Shown here: piece after piece, positions 1 through 6,838 of the stretch
Position numbering within the stretch: the stretch's first letter is position 1
Layout: every line of letters starts with the position of its first letter
Source: Betaproteobacteria bacterium
GTDB taxonomy: Bacteria > Pseudomonadota > Gammaproteobacteria > Burkholderiales > Casimicrobiaceae
NCBI GenBank assembly: GCA_005889025.1
Contig: VBCZ01000395.1
Coordinates: forward strand, 1 to 7,987
Length of the DNA: 7,987 nucleotides
Direction: 5' to 3'
Position numbers and translations under genes: made by a program
The notes under the pieces: generated by a model
Told to the model about the DNA's origin: nothing
The model's database searches: none
What the model saw: the letters and a program-made list of their open reading frames with translations, nothing else

Positions 1-1890
1 GATGACGGCTTCGATAGCGGCTGCCTGATCCGGAGTTTCCTCGAAGCCGAACCCCGCAGAGAACGCATCGTATTCATGCACGTCGTACTTGAACGCGTGA
101 CCCTGGCGGGCCGCGCGTTGGGCGTAGAGGTTGAGAAGCTCCGCGGCGGTGTCATGCGCACGCTGAGCCGCTTTCTTTTTCGCCTTGTCCCATTGTCCGC
201 TACCGAGCTCGTGCAGCGGCGCGGCCTCGGGTGACGCACCGCTGTAGCGCCCGATCAGATGCAGGCTGGAAACGGGGACGTACAGCTTCGCGTCGTTCGC
301 GTAGAGCAGTTGCAGAAATTCATTCGCGCCATCACCCAGATCGAGCGTGGTGAGACCGAGATAGCGGCCGATGCCGTGCTGCTCGTGCACGACCGGGTCG
401 CCGATGCGCACTTCGGATAGATCGCGCAGCATCGCATCGACGTTGGTGCGCCGCCCCTCGCGTTTGCCGGGCCGCCGTGCCACGCCCGCGTAGAGCTCGG
501 TCTCGGTGATCACCGCGACATTGCCCTTGGGCCAGACGAAACCCGCATGCAGCGGGCTCACCGCCAATGCCGGGCTCGCGTCGCTGGCGACAAATGCCGC
601 CCAGTTGTCGACGACCGAAGGCTTGAAACCGTATTCCGCGAAGTACTGCTGCATGGTTTCCCGGCGTCCGAGGCTTTCGGCGACGATGAGCACCCGTTCG
701 CGCGCGGAAGTCGAAAAGCGCTTCAGCATGTACAGCGGGTCGCTGGCGCGACGGTCCACCTGCAGCGGGGGCACGGCCTGTGTTACGGCATGGCGGATGT
801 TCGCGGCGGCGGCGTCGCCGCTTGCGGCCGCCGGAAGCTCGATGCGCGCGAGCGCCTTGAGCGAGCGATTGAACTCGTCCACAGCGACAAAAAGCGCGGG
901 CGGCGGCAACAGCGGACGCGCCTTGTCGCCCCGCAACAGGCGATAGCGCGATTCGGTGTCTTCCCAGAAACGCGCTGTCGCGTCCGCGACATCTCCGTGC
1001 GTGCATATCGCGGTGCCGGACGGCAAATACTCGGCAAACGTCGCCGTCGCATCGAAAAAAAGTGGCAGATAGTATTCGATGCCGGCCGGCGTGATGCCGT
1101 TGGAGACGTCCTTGTAGAGCGGAGATTTCGACGGGTCGCCTTCGAACGCCTCGCGGAACCGGCCGCGGAAGCGCGCGCGCGCCGCGTCGTCGGTCGGAAA
1201 TTCCCGCGCCGGCAGGAGACGCACCTTCTGCACCGGATAGACCGTGCGCTGGCTGTCGACGTCGAAAGTCCGGATCGATTCGATTTCCTGGTCGAACAGA
1301 TCGATCCGATACGGCAGCGGGCTTCCCATCGGGTACAGATCGATAAGGCCGCCGCGTATGCTGAATTCGCCGGGCGAGACGACTTGCGTCACGTGCTGGT
1401 ATCCCGCGAGCGCGAGCTGGCCGCGCAAGGCATCGACGTCGAGCGTTTCGCCCTGAGTGAGAAAAAACGTAAACGCGGCAAGGTAGGACGGCGGAGCAAG
1501 GCGGTACAGCGTGGTCGTCGCGGCAGCCAGCATGATGTCGCACTCGCCGCGCGCAACGCGATACAGCGTCGAAAGCCGCTCCGAGACGAGATCCTGATGC
1601 GGAGAGAAATGATCGTACGGAAGCGTCTCCCAATCCGGCAAGACGGCGATGCGTAAACCCGGCACGAACCATGCAATTTCATCGGCCAGCCGCTGCACCG
1701 AAAGCGCGTCGGCGCACACGATCGCAAGCAGCCTTCCGCTGGATGCGGCGTCCGCCGCGAGCTGCGCGACGCCGAGCGAGTCCGCCGATCCGACCAGCGG
1801 TCGCGCAAGCGCTTTATGCCCCGGCTGGGGCAGTGGCGGAGTCAGCCTGGGAAGCGCAACAACGGCGGTGGAATTGGCGGTGGAGGACAA
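1..1890 (-). CDS. mfd: Transcription-repair coupling factor Mfd, N-terminal ~630 residues (cut by left window edge)
   Basis: Mfd is a cytoplasmic ATP-dependent DNA translocase that displaces RNA polymerase stalled at lesions and recruits UvrA. The translated minus strand carries the UvrB-like N-terminal module, with WETLPYD at residues 87-93, GEFSIRGG from 174 and FDVDSQRT from 209. The RNA-polymerase-interacting domain follows at about 485-560 (VRIGDPVVHEQHGIGRY, then YANDAKLYVPVSSLHLI). The frame stays open to base 1 and ends in the TPDQAAAIEAV segment that precedes Walker A, so the helicase/translocase motor and C-terminal domain lie outside the window. Full-length family members are about 1150 residues. 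The start is uncertain: an in-frame TGA lies at 1945-1947, and the only ATG/GTG/TTG before the conserved region is TTG at 1888-1890, without a visible Shine-Dalgarno. manC lies upstream on the same strand. Identity is very secure; only the start is doubtful. Confidence 0.96.
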   Translation of the reverse strand, partial: MSSTANSTAVVALPRLTPPLPQPGHKALARPLVGSADSLGVAQLAADAASSGRLLAIVCADALSVQRLADEIAWFVPGLRIAVLPDWETLPYDHFSPHQDLVSERLSTLYRVARGECDIMLAAATTTLYRLAPPSYLAAFTFFLTQGETLDVDALRGQLALAGYQHVTQVVSPGEFSIRGGLIDLYPMGSPLPYRIDLFDQEIESIRTFDVDSQRTVYPVQKVRLLPAREFPTDDAARARFRGRFREAFEGDPSKSPLYKDVSNGITPAGIEYYLPLFFDATATFAEYLPSGTAICTHGDVADATARFWEDTESRYRLLRGDKARPLLPPPALFVAVDEFNRSLKALARIELPAAASGDAAAANIRHAVTQAVPPLQVDRRASDPLYMLKRFSTSARERVLIVAESLGRRETMQQYFAEYGFKPSVVDNWAAFVASDASPALAVSPLHAGFVWPKGNVAVITETELYAGVARRPGKREGRRTNVDAMLRDLSEVRIGDPVVHEQHGIGRYLGLTTLDLGDGANEFLQLLYANDAKLYVPVSSLHLIGRYSGASPEAAPLHELGSGQWDKAKKKAAQRAHDTAAELLNLYAQRAARQGHAFKYDVHEYDAFSAGFGFEETPDQAAAIEAVI

Positions 1891-1973
1891 CGGCGCGGAG
1901 CGGAGGAAAGCGTTCGGAGTGGATGGGGGCGTACCGGCTCGGGCTCACCACGAACGTAAGTAGTTGGATTTCT

Positions 1974-2019
1974 GTTCGCCCTGAGCCCTTCGACTTCGCT
2001 CAGGACAGGCTTGTCGAAC
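1974..2019. repeat. Dispersed hairpin repeat (GTTCGCCCTGAGC / GCTCAGG...CGAAC) in the manC-mfd gap
   Basis: CCTGAGC (1980-1986) and GCTCAGG (1998-2004) form a perfect 7-bp inverted repeat with an 11-nt loop. GTTCG (1974-1978) and CGAAC (2015-2019) form an outer 5-bp arm. The sequence matches from memory a short extragenic palindrome (CCTGAGC...GTCGAA...) that recurs in many proteobacterial genomes. It sits 31 bp past the manC stop and about 84 bp before the proposed mfd start. It may help stop or stabilise the manC transcript, but no T-tract follows on the minus strand, so it is not called an intrinsic terminator. No convincing mfd promoter was found in the rest of the 1891-2049 gap. Confidence 0.7.
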
Positions 2020-2049
2020 GGCGTGTGCTGGGCTCGAAAGGCGCCAGGA

Positions 2050-3489
2050 TCAGGCTTTCACGCGACCGTACTTGTCGTCGAAGCGCACGATATCGTCTTC
2101 GCCCACGTAATCGCCGCACTGCACCTCGATCATGACCAGCGGTTCGATTCCGGCATTGGCAAGGCGGTGTTTGGTCTCGACCGGAATAAACGTCGATTCG
2201 TTGGCGCGCACGCTGTAGACGCGCTCTCCATTCGTCACCTGTGCTTCACCGTTGACGACGACCCAATGTTCGCTGCGCTGGTGATGGAGTTGCAGCGAAA
2301 GCGCGGCGCCAGCCTTGACCTCGATGCGCTTGATCTTGAAACCCGGCCCTTCCTGGAGCACGGTGTAGGCGCCCCAGGGCCGGGCGACGGTGCGGTGCAG
2401 TTTGTAAGCCTCGTGTCCGCGCGCCTTGAGCTCGCCGACCACTTCGCGGACGCGCTGCAAGTGATCCTTGTGCGCGACCAGCACTGCATCGGGCGTGTCG
2501 ACGATGACGAGGTCTTCGACGCCCACTGTCGCGACGATGCGGTCCTCGGCATGAACGAAAGTATCGCGTGTCGCAATCGAGACGCGCGCGCCCTGTCCGC
2601 GATTGCCGGACGCGTCCGGCTCGGACAGCGCCGACACCGCCTGCCAGGATCCCACGTCGCTCCAGTCAAAAGCGCCGCGAACGACTGCGACATTGTCGGC
2701 TTTTTCCATGACCGCGTAGTCGATCGAAATGTCGGGTACGGCGGCAAAAAGCGCGGAGTCGATCTCCAGCATGGTGCTGCTGGGGCTGGCCTTGAGCGCG
2801 TTCCACACGGGCCGAACCGCGTCGAGGACTTCGGGCGCGTGCCGCGAAAATGCTTCCAGGATGATCGCCGGCGTGAAGCAAAACATGCCTGAATTCCACG
2901 CGTGGCGGCCACTGGCGACGTAGGATTTCGCATCGGCGAGCGGCGGCTTTTCTATGAATTGCTTGACGCGAAACGTAGCTTCGACATCGAGCGCTTGCCC
3001 GGATTCGATGTAGCCGTAACCCGTCTCCGGCAGGGATGGCTTGATGCCGAAGGTAGCGAGCCAGCCCGCGCGCGCAAGCGATTGCGCGCGATCGACCGCC
3101 AGCGCGAACGCGGCTGTGTCGCGGATGAGATGATCCGCGGGGAGCACGAGCAGAGTTGCGTCGCCTCCCGAATGCGCTTCGGCTGCAAGTGCGCCCAGCG
3201 CGACCGCGGGCGCAGTGTTGCGCCCGAACGGCTCGAGCAGGTAGATCATCCGCGGCGGCAGGGCGACGTTGGCGCCCGCGTAAACATCCTTGGTATGGAA
3301 ATAGTAGTCCCGGTTGGTGATGGTCATCATCGCCGCGACGCCGGGAAGGGCAGCCGCCCGCGTCACCGTCTTGGCGAGCAAGGTTTCGCCATCGGGAAGC
3401 GGCATGAATGGCTTGGGCGCCGACTCTCGCGACAAGGGCCAGAGTCGCGTACCTGCGCCGCCGGAGAGGATGATCGGGATCAGCGCCAT
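2050..3489 (-). CDS. manC: Mannose-1-phosphate guanylyltransferase / mannose-6-phosphate isomerase (bifunctional, type II)
   Basis: This cytoplasmic enzyme makes GDP-mannose from mannose-1-phosphate and GTP, and isomerises fructose-6-phosphate and mannose-6-phosphate. It supplies mannose, fucose or rhamnose donors for exopolysaccharide, O-antigen or capsule. At 479 residues it has the usual length of the two-domain form. The N-terminal nucleotidyltransferase domain opens with ILSGGAGTRLWPLSR (7-21) plus the PKPF of the signature, and has the FIEKP sugar-phosphate motif at 178-182. The C-terminal cupin isomerase domain starts near a RPWGAY motif and has HHQRSEHW at 402-409. The start is ATG at 3489, seven bases after AGGA (complement of 3497-3500). 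The frame remains open upstream as antisense of the neighbouring gene, but similarity begins at this ATG. It diverges from the catabolic operon and shares its strand with mfd. No other polysaccharide gene is in the window, so the product served is unknown. Confidence 0.96.
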   Translation of the reverse strand: MALIPIILSGGAGTRLWPLSRESAPKPFMPLPDGETLLAKTVTRAAALPGVAAMMTITNRDYYFHTKDVYAGANVALPPRMIYLLEPFGRNTAPAVALGALAAEAHSGGDATLLVLPADHLIRDTAAFALAVDRAQSLARAGWLATFGIKPSLPETGYGYIESGQALDVEATFRVKQFIEKPPLADAKSYVASGRHAWNSGMFCFTPAIILEAFSRHAPEVLDAVRPVWNALKASPSSTMLEIDSALFAAVPDISIDYAVMEKADNVAVVRGAFDWSDVGSWQAVSALSEPDASGNRGQGARVSIATRDTFVHAEDRIVATVGVEDLVIVDTPDAVLVAHKDHLQRVREVVGELKARGHEAYKLHRTVARPWGAYTVLQEGPGFKIKRIEVKAGAALSLQLHHQRSEHWVVVNGEAQVTNGERVYSVRANESTFIPVETKHRLANAGIEPLVMIEVQCGDYVGEDDIVRFDDKYGRVKA

Positions 3490-3496
3490 CAGCGCA

Positions 3497-3524
3497 TCCT
3501 GTGCAAATGAACGTGCGCATTGTA
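3497..3524 (-). promoter_or_regulatory. manC -10 box and ribosome binding site
   Basis: On the minus strand TACAAT (complement of 3519-3524) differs from the TATAAT consensus at one base. It would place the transcript start near 3512, giving a leader of about 22 nt. AGGA (complement of 3497-3500) lies seven bases before ATG 3489. The -35 position at 17-bp spacing reads GTCAAT, a poor match, so the promoter may need an activator or rest mostly on the -10. This is a consensus reading only. Confidence 0.5.
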
Positions 3525-3542
3525 CCCGATGGCTGCAGCGTA

Positions 3543-3571
3543 TTGACGGATCGGCACTGCGCCGATACCGT
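3543..3571 (+). promoter_or_regulatory. Candidate sigma-70 promoter of the catabolic operon
   Basis: TTGACG (3543-3548) matches five of six -35 bases. With a 17-bp spacer the -10 is TACCGT (3566-3571), a three-of-six match. Predicted initiation near 3577-3579 leaves only about five bases before ATG 3583. That fits the absence of a Shine-Dalgarno there and would make the message nearly leaderless. The -35 overlaps the position expected for the divergent manC -35. The weak -10 suggests a controlled rather than constitutive promoter. Confidence 0.4.
3550..3566. promoter_or_regulatory. 17-bp inverted repeat, candidate operator
   Basis: ATCGGC (3550-3555) and GCCGAT (3561-3566) are perfect reverse complements around a 5-bp centre, ACTGC. 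The palindrome occupies almost the whole spacer between the proposed -35 and -10, where a bound repressor would block RNA polymerase. Size and symmetry suit a dimeric GntR-, LacI- or IclR-type regulator of a sugar-acid operon. No regulator gene is in the window and the motif was not matched to a known family, so its function is inferred from position alone. Confidence 0.4.
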
Positions 3572-3582
3572 GCATTCTGTTC

Positions 3583-4566
3583 ATGCGAGACTTGTCCGAC
3601 ACAATCGCGACTTCGGCGCGCGTTGATCGAGCGCGAATCGGCGGCGTCTGCCCCGTGCTCGCGACGCCTTTCGACGATACCGGCGCCGCCGATGCGCACG
3701 CGTTGGCGCGAATCGTCGAGTTCGCGATTCGCTGCGGGGCTGACGCCATCGTTTATCCCGGCGTCGCCAGCGAGGTCGAGCAGCTCACCGACTCCGAACG
3801 CAATCACCTCCTCGACGCGGTTGCGGGCGCGGTGCGCGGACGCGTGCCGCTGATCGTGGGCGCCAGCGCTGCCGATCCCGAGCACACGATGCTTTATTTG
3901 TACAAGGCCAGCACACTTGGAGCAGCCGCGGCCATGGTGATGGCGCCGGCCAGTCTGGCGGGGAAGCCCGATGCGCTGATCGAGCATTACCTGCGGCTCG
4001 GTTCCGCGACAACGGTGCCCATCATGCTGCAGAACGCGCCTCCGCCGGCGAGTGCGGGCTTCGACATGGCGGCAATCGCGCGGGTTGTCGCCGCCGTGCC
4101 GGCGGTGCGTTACGTCAAGGAAGAGGCCATGCCTTGCGGTCAGCGCATTTCGGCGCTTCTCACCAGGCCCGAGGTCGCGAGCGCTGCGCATTTCGTCGGA
4201 GTGCTCGGCGGCGCCGGCGCGCGATACATTCTGGACGAGCTCGCGCGAGGCGCGCTCGGCAGCATGCCCGCGTGCGAGCTCACCGACATTCATGTCGCGA
4301 TGGTGAATGCGTGGCGAGCGGGAAATCACGGCTACGCGCGCTCTCTCTACAATCGCTCGCTGCCGCTGCTCAACTTTCAGGCGGTGTTTCGATGGGCGGT
4401 GACCAAGGAAGTCTTGCGACGCCGGGGCGTCATCGACGACGCGTATGTGCGCGCACCCGGCCCGCGCCTCGACGCACAGGACCATGTGGAGCTAGCTACC
4501 ATGCTCGATGAGATCGCCGATCTACTCGGCGCGCTTGCGCCTCGAAAGACGCAGGCCAAAGTGTGA
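3583..4566 (+). CDS. DapA/DHDPS-family lyase or dehydratase, probably acting on a 2-keto-3-deoxy sugar acid
   Basis: This is a 327-residue class I aldolase-type TIM barrel. The Schiff-base lysine is visible as K179 in RYVKEE, and the N-terminal strand is VCPVLATPF (22-30). The pyruvate-binding loop is PGVASEVEQLT (59-69) where DHDPS has GTTGES. The usual Tyr-Asn-x-Pro is replaced by QNAP (150-153). The IMLQNAP segment, the GAGARYILDELARGALG region and the C-terminal PLLNF...KEVLRRRGVI resemble, from memory, bacterial L-2-keto-3-deoxyarabonate dehydratase and its relatives, not lysine-pathway DapA. It is the first gene of the operon, 25 bp before the binding-protein gene. The ABC importer and enolase-superfamily enzyme that follow support a catabolic role. 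ATG 3583 has no Shine-Dalgarno, and TTG 3592 is a possible alternative. Family assignment is secure; reaction and substrate are inferred, and aldol cleavage remains possible. Confidence 0.88.
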   Translation: MRDLSDTIATSARVDRARIGGVCPVLATPFDDTGAADAHALARIVEFAIRCGADAIVYPGVASEVEQLTDSERNHLLDAVAGAVRGRVPLIVGASAADPEHTMLYLYKASTLGAAAAMVMAPASLAGKPDALIEHYLRLGSATTVPIMLQNAPPPASAGFDMAAIARVVAAVPAVRYVKEEAMPCGQRISALLTRPEVASAAHFVGVLGGAGARYILDELARGALGSMPACELTDIHVAMVNAWRAGNHGYARSLYNRSLPLLNFQAVFRWAVTKEVLRRRGVIDDAYVRAPGPRLDAQDHVELATMLDEIADLLGALAPRKTQAKV

Positions 4567-4579
4567 CCTCATGGATGCC

Positions 4580-4585
4580 GGGAGA
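4580..4585 (+). promoter_or_regulatory. Ribosome binding site that sets the binding-protein start
   Basis: GGGAGA lies six bases before ATG 4592. An upstream in-frame ATG at 4571 has no such site and would add a charged stretch before the signal peptide. This site is the reason for choosing 4592. Confidence 0.75.
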
Positions 4586-4591
4586 AAGTAC

Positions 4592-5827
4592 ATGAAGCAC
4601 CTGCTCGCAAGCCTCGCGATGCTCTTCGCGCTGTCCCTGCCGCCCATCGCGCGGGCGCAGGACGTGACGCTGGATTTTCCCAGCTGGCAGGCGGAGGAGC
4701 CGGGATTTGCCGAGTGGTGGAAAGGATTGGTAAAGGAATACGAAGCCAAGCATCCCGGAGTCAAAGTCAAGCTCTATTCCATTCCGTTCGCAAACTACGT
4801 AAACCAGATGACGGTGCGCTTTGCCGGCCAGAACCCTCCGGATATCGTTCATTTGCCTTCTCGCAACTTCGCCAGCTTTGCAAGCCAGAAGTGGCTGGAG
4901 CCGATCGATGATCTTCTGAAGAACAGCGACATCCCGGGGAAATGGTCGAAGCTGCAAAGCGAAATGACATGGGACGGGAAGATGTATGGCTTGCTGCTCC
5001 TTCCCTACGGCAATCTGCTCTATTACAACGAGAAGCTGCTGCAAGATGCAGGCGCCAAGGTGCCGACGACTCCGGCGGAATGGCTCGATGCGATGGCCAA
5101 AACGACCCATCGCGACAAAGGCCAGTTCGGGCTTGCGACAACGACGGCAGAGCACCCCAACATGTTCATCGACGCGGCGACCTGGGTGCTCGGAGAAAAA
5201 CAGGATTGGCTCAAGGGCAACAAATACAATTTCACCGATCCCGGCGTGGTCGCGGCGATGGAGCAATTCCGCAGATCGTTGTCGTACGCTCCTCCGGGAA
5301 CGAACTCGGCCGTCGCGCGGCAGCTCTTCATCGATGGCAAGGCCGCATTCCTGCGCGATGGACCGTGGGTATGGGCGACGCTGCAAAAAGCGAAACCGGA
5401 AATCCGGTCGTCGCTCAAGATGGCGCAGCTGCCGTTTCCCGTGATCACCGGCGGCGCGAGCAACAGCCTGCATATCCCGGCGAAGATCGATCCGCAAAAG
5501 AAAAAGCTGGTCTGGGAATTCATCGCGCTGGCCGCGTCGCCGCCATGGCAGGAGAAATACGTCCAGCTCACCGGGTCGCCGGCGGGGCGCGTCGGCGCCA
5601 TCGGATTGGAGCAGGCGAAGAAAGACCCGCATCTCGGTGCGATCACGCAAGCCGCGGAAAAAGCGGAGAACCTTTTTCCGATGCAGCCGGCGTTGCGAGA
5701 AAACTACAACGAATTCGCAACGCTGTTCAGCCGGGCGGTCGTCAGGATGCAGTCGTCGTCGCAGCCCACCGATGCGATTCTCGCCAACCTGCAAAAGGAA
5801 TTGACGGCGGCAGTCCCGCTGCCATGA
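4592..5827 (+). CDS. ABC transporter extracellular substrate-binding protein (family 1, carbohydrate type)
   Basis: This is a periplasmic receptor that delivers substrate to the permease pair encoded next. The 411-residue precursor begins with a Sec signal peptide: Lys2, a hydrophobic core at about 4-19, and A20-R21-A22 followed by Q23, a good signal peptidase I site. No lipobox cysteine is seen. The mature protein has the family-1 pattern: an EYEAKHPGVKV segment, then PPDIVHL, YYNEKLLQDAG with PTTPAEWLDA, and a late GKAAFLRDGPW segment. The family binds maltose, glycerol-3-phosphate, oligosaccharides and other polyols. The ligand cannot be read from sequence, but neighbours suggest a sugar acid or derivative. 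The start is fixed by a strong Shine-Dalgarno and by the signal peptide. The stop overlaps the next start as ATGA, implying translational coupling. The antisense frame is open over most of this gene, but that is a shadow. Confidence 0.95.
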   Translation: MKHLLASLAMLFALSLPPIARAQDVTLDFPSWQAEEPGFAEWWKGLVKEYEAKHPGVKVKLYSIPFANYVNQMTVRFAGQNPPDIVHLPSRNFASFASQKWLEPIDDLLKNSDIPGKWSKLQSEMTWDGKMYGLLLLPYGNLLYYNEKLLQDAGAKVPTTPAEWLDAMAKTTHRDKGQFGLATTTAEHPNMFIDAATWVLGEKQDWLKGNKYNFTDPGVVAAMEQFRRSLSYAPPGTNSAVARQLFIDGKAAFLRDGPWVWATLQKAKPEIRSSLKMAQLPFPVITGGASNSLHIPAKIDPQKKKLVWEFIALAASPPWQEKYVQLTGSPAGRVGAIGLEQAKKDPHLGAITQAAEKAENLFPMQPALRENYNEFATLFSRAVVRMQSSSQPTDAILANLQKELTAAVPLP

Positions 5828-6705
5828 TCGGACGCCCGCGCTGGATGGGCTACGCGCTGCTCGCGCCGGCGCTGGCGGCTGTCGGATTCCTGATTCTGTA
5901 TCCGCTGTATCTCGTCCTCGCCCTGAGCTTTCGCCAGGGCAAAACGCTCAACGTGCTGCGCCTGTCCGAGCTGCCGTTCGGTCTCGGGAATTACCGGACC
6001 ATATTCGCCAGCGATGCGACATGGCACAGCGTGTTCGTCACCGTCGTCTATCTTGTTGGCACGATCGCTCCCGCGTTTCTGATCGGGCTTGGCGCGGCGT
6101 TGCTGCTCAATCGCGCATTTCCCGGGCGTCGATGGCTGAGAAGCTTCATCCTCCTGCCGTGGGCCGTGCCGGGCGTAATCGTGAGCATCGTCTTCCTTTG
6201 GCTGCTCGACGGCTCGTTCGGCGTGGTCAATGCGCTATTGCGGCAGGCGGGGTGGCTCGCCACCGATCTGGCGTGGTTCGCCAACGAAGATACCGCGCTT
6301 GCCTCCGTCATCGTGCCGACGGTGTGGAAGGCGTATCCGTTCTTCACGCTGACGCTTCTCGCCGCACTGCAGTCGATCCCGTCGAGCCTGTATGAGGCCG
6401 CCGTGGTCGACGGTGCGACGCGCTGGCAGTCGTTTCGCTACGTCACCTGGCCCGGCATCCGCGCCTCCGCGGCGCTGGCCGCGATCCTCAATACGCTTTG
6501 GGCACTGCGCGAGTTCGACATCATCTATCTCACCACTGGGGGGGGACCCGATCGCGCAACGGAGACGCTCGCGGTGCGCATCTACCAGGAAGCTTTCGCG
6601 TTTTTCCGCATGGGCACCGCGTCGGCGCTGGGCGTGCTGACCATGGGAATGGCGATTCTACTGGTGCTGATGTCGATACGAATCATCCGCAGGGAATACT
6701 TCTGA
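5824..6705 (+). CDS. ABC sugar-type permease, MalF/UgpA-like
   Basis: This inner-membrane subunit of a carbohydrate-uptake (CUT1-like) ABC importer has 293 residues and about six transmembrane helices. The first is at about 9-36 and the second at about 69-95. The cytoplasmic EAA loop that docks the ATPase starts at E191 (EAAVVDGATRWQSF, ending near P210-G211). The TTGGGP motif typical of MalF-type subunits lies between the last helices. The start is ATG 5824, overlapping the binding-protein stop in ATGA. The frame remains open far upstream inside the preceding gene, but similarity begins at this ATG. The TTGGGP codons produce a run of eight G (6538-6545), a possible slippage site. Its partner is the permease after the repeat at 6725-6826. 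The ATPase subunit is not in the window. Confidence 0.95.
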   Translation: MIGRPRWMGYALLAPALAAVGFLILYPLYLVLALSFRQGKTLNVLRLSELPFGLGNYRTIFASDATWHSVFVTVVYLVGTIAPAFLIGLGAALLLNRAFPGRRWLRSFILLPWAVPGVIVSIVFLWLLDGSFGVVNALLRQAGWLATDLAWFANEDTALASVIVPTVWKAYPFFTLTLLAALQSIPSSLYEAAVVDGATRWQSFRYVTWPGIRASAALAAILNTLWALREFDIIYLTTGGGPDRATETLAVRIYQEAFAFFRMGTASALGVLTMGMAILLVLMSIRIIRREYF

Positions 6706-6724
6706 TGCGCTCAGTCCCCGGTAT

Positions 6725-6826
6725 CGTCATTCCCGCCCTTCGGCTGCTCTCAGAGCCTGCCCCGCGCTTGCCGAAAGGGCAGGACGCTCGTCCACACGAT
6801 GCCGTCATTCCCGCGCAAGCGGGAAT
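6725..6826. repeat. Composite extragenic palindromic repeat between the two permease genes
   Basis: The 12-bp sequence CGTCATTCCCGC occurs twice in direct orientation, at 6725-6736 and 6803-6814. The second copy continues into a perfect 8-bp hairpin, ATTCCCGC (6807-6814) with GCGGGAAT (6819-6826), closed by a GCAA tetraloop. Between the copies GCCCTTCGGC (6735-6744) pairs with GCCGAAAGGGC (6770-6780) apart from one bulged A, and GCTC-TCA-GAGC forms a small inner stem. ATTCCC-N8-GGGAAT is the established Neisseria dRS3 pattern, and longer CGTCATTCCCGC... relatives are abundant in other betaproteobacteria. When translated it gives the familiar spurious VIPAQAGIQ peptide, so it is called non-coding here. 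It fills nearly all of the 133-bp gap in an otherwise overlapping operon. Confidence 0.85.
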
Positions 6827-6838
6827 CCAAAGTCTTTC

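Noticed and set aside
547..1656. Long plus-strand open frame (369 codons)
   Set aside because: It is antisense to clear mfd coding sequence, rich in Arg and low-complexity, with no recognisable motif; a high-GC shadow.
1813..1951. Small minus-strand frame beginning GTG GTG upstream of mfd
   Set aside because: It is in a different frame from mfd, ends at a TAA inside it, is Arg/Pro/Cys-rich with no motif or Shine-Dalgarno, and does not resemble an Mfd N-terminus.
3490..4485. Upstream extension of the manC frame to an 811-codon protein
   Set aside because: The extra part is antisense to the DapA-like gene and lacks any motif; ManC similarity starts at ATG 3489, which has a Shine-Dalgarno and the normal family N-terminus.
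4496..5794. Minus-strand open frame of 432 codons
   Set aside because: It is a shadow of the binding-protein gene, which has a signal peptide, a Shine-Dalgarno and family motifs on the plus strand.
4942..5823. Long N-terminal extension of the MalF-like permease
   Set aside because: This part overlaps the binding-protein gene in another frame and has no transmembrane or known features; the permease begins at ATG 5824 in an ATGA overlap.
6725..6826. CRISPR-like direct repeats
   Set aside because: There are only two 12-bp copies with no regular spacer series, and each is tied to extragenic palindrome structure.
6807..6826. Intrinsic terminator between the permease genes
   Set aside because: The 8-bp hairpin is followed by CCAAAGTC rather than a T-tract, and the downstream genes need read-through.
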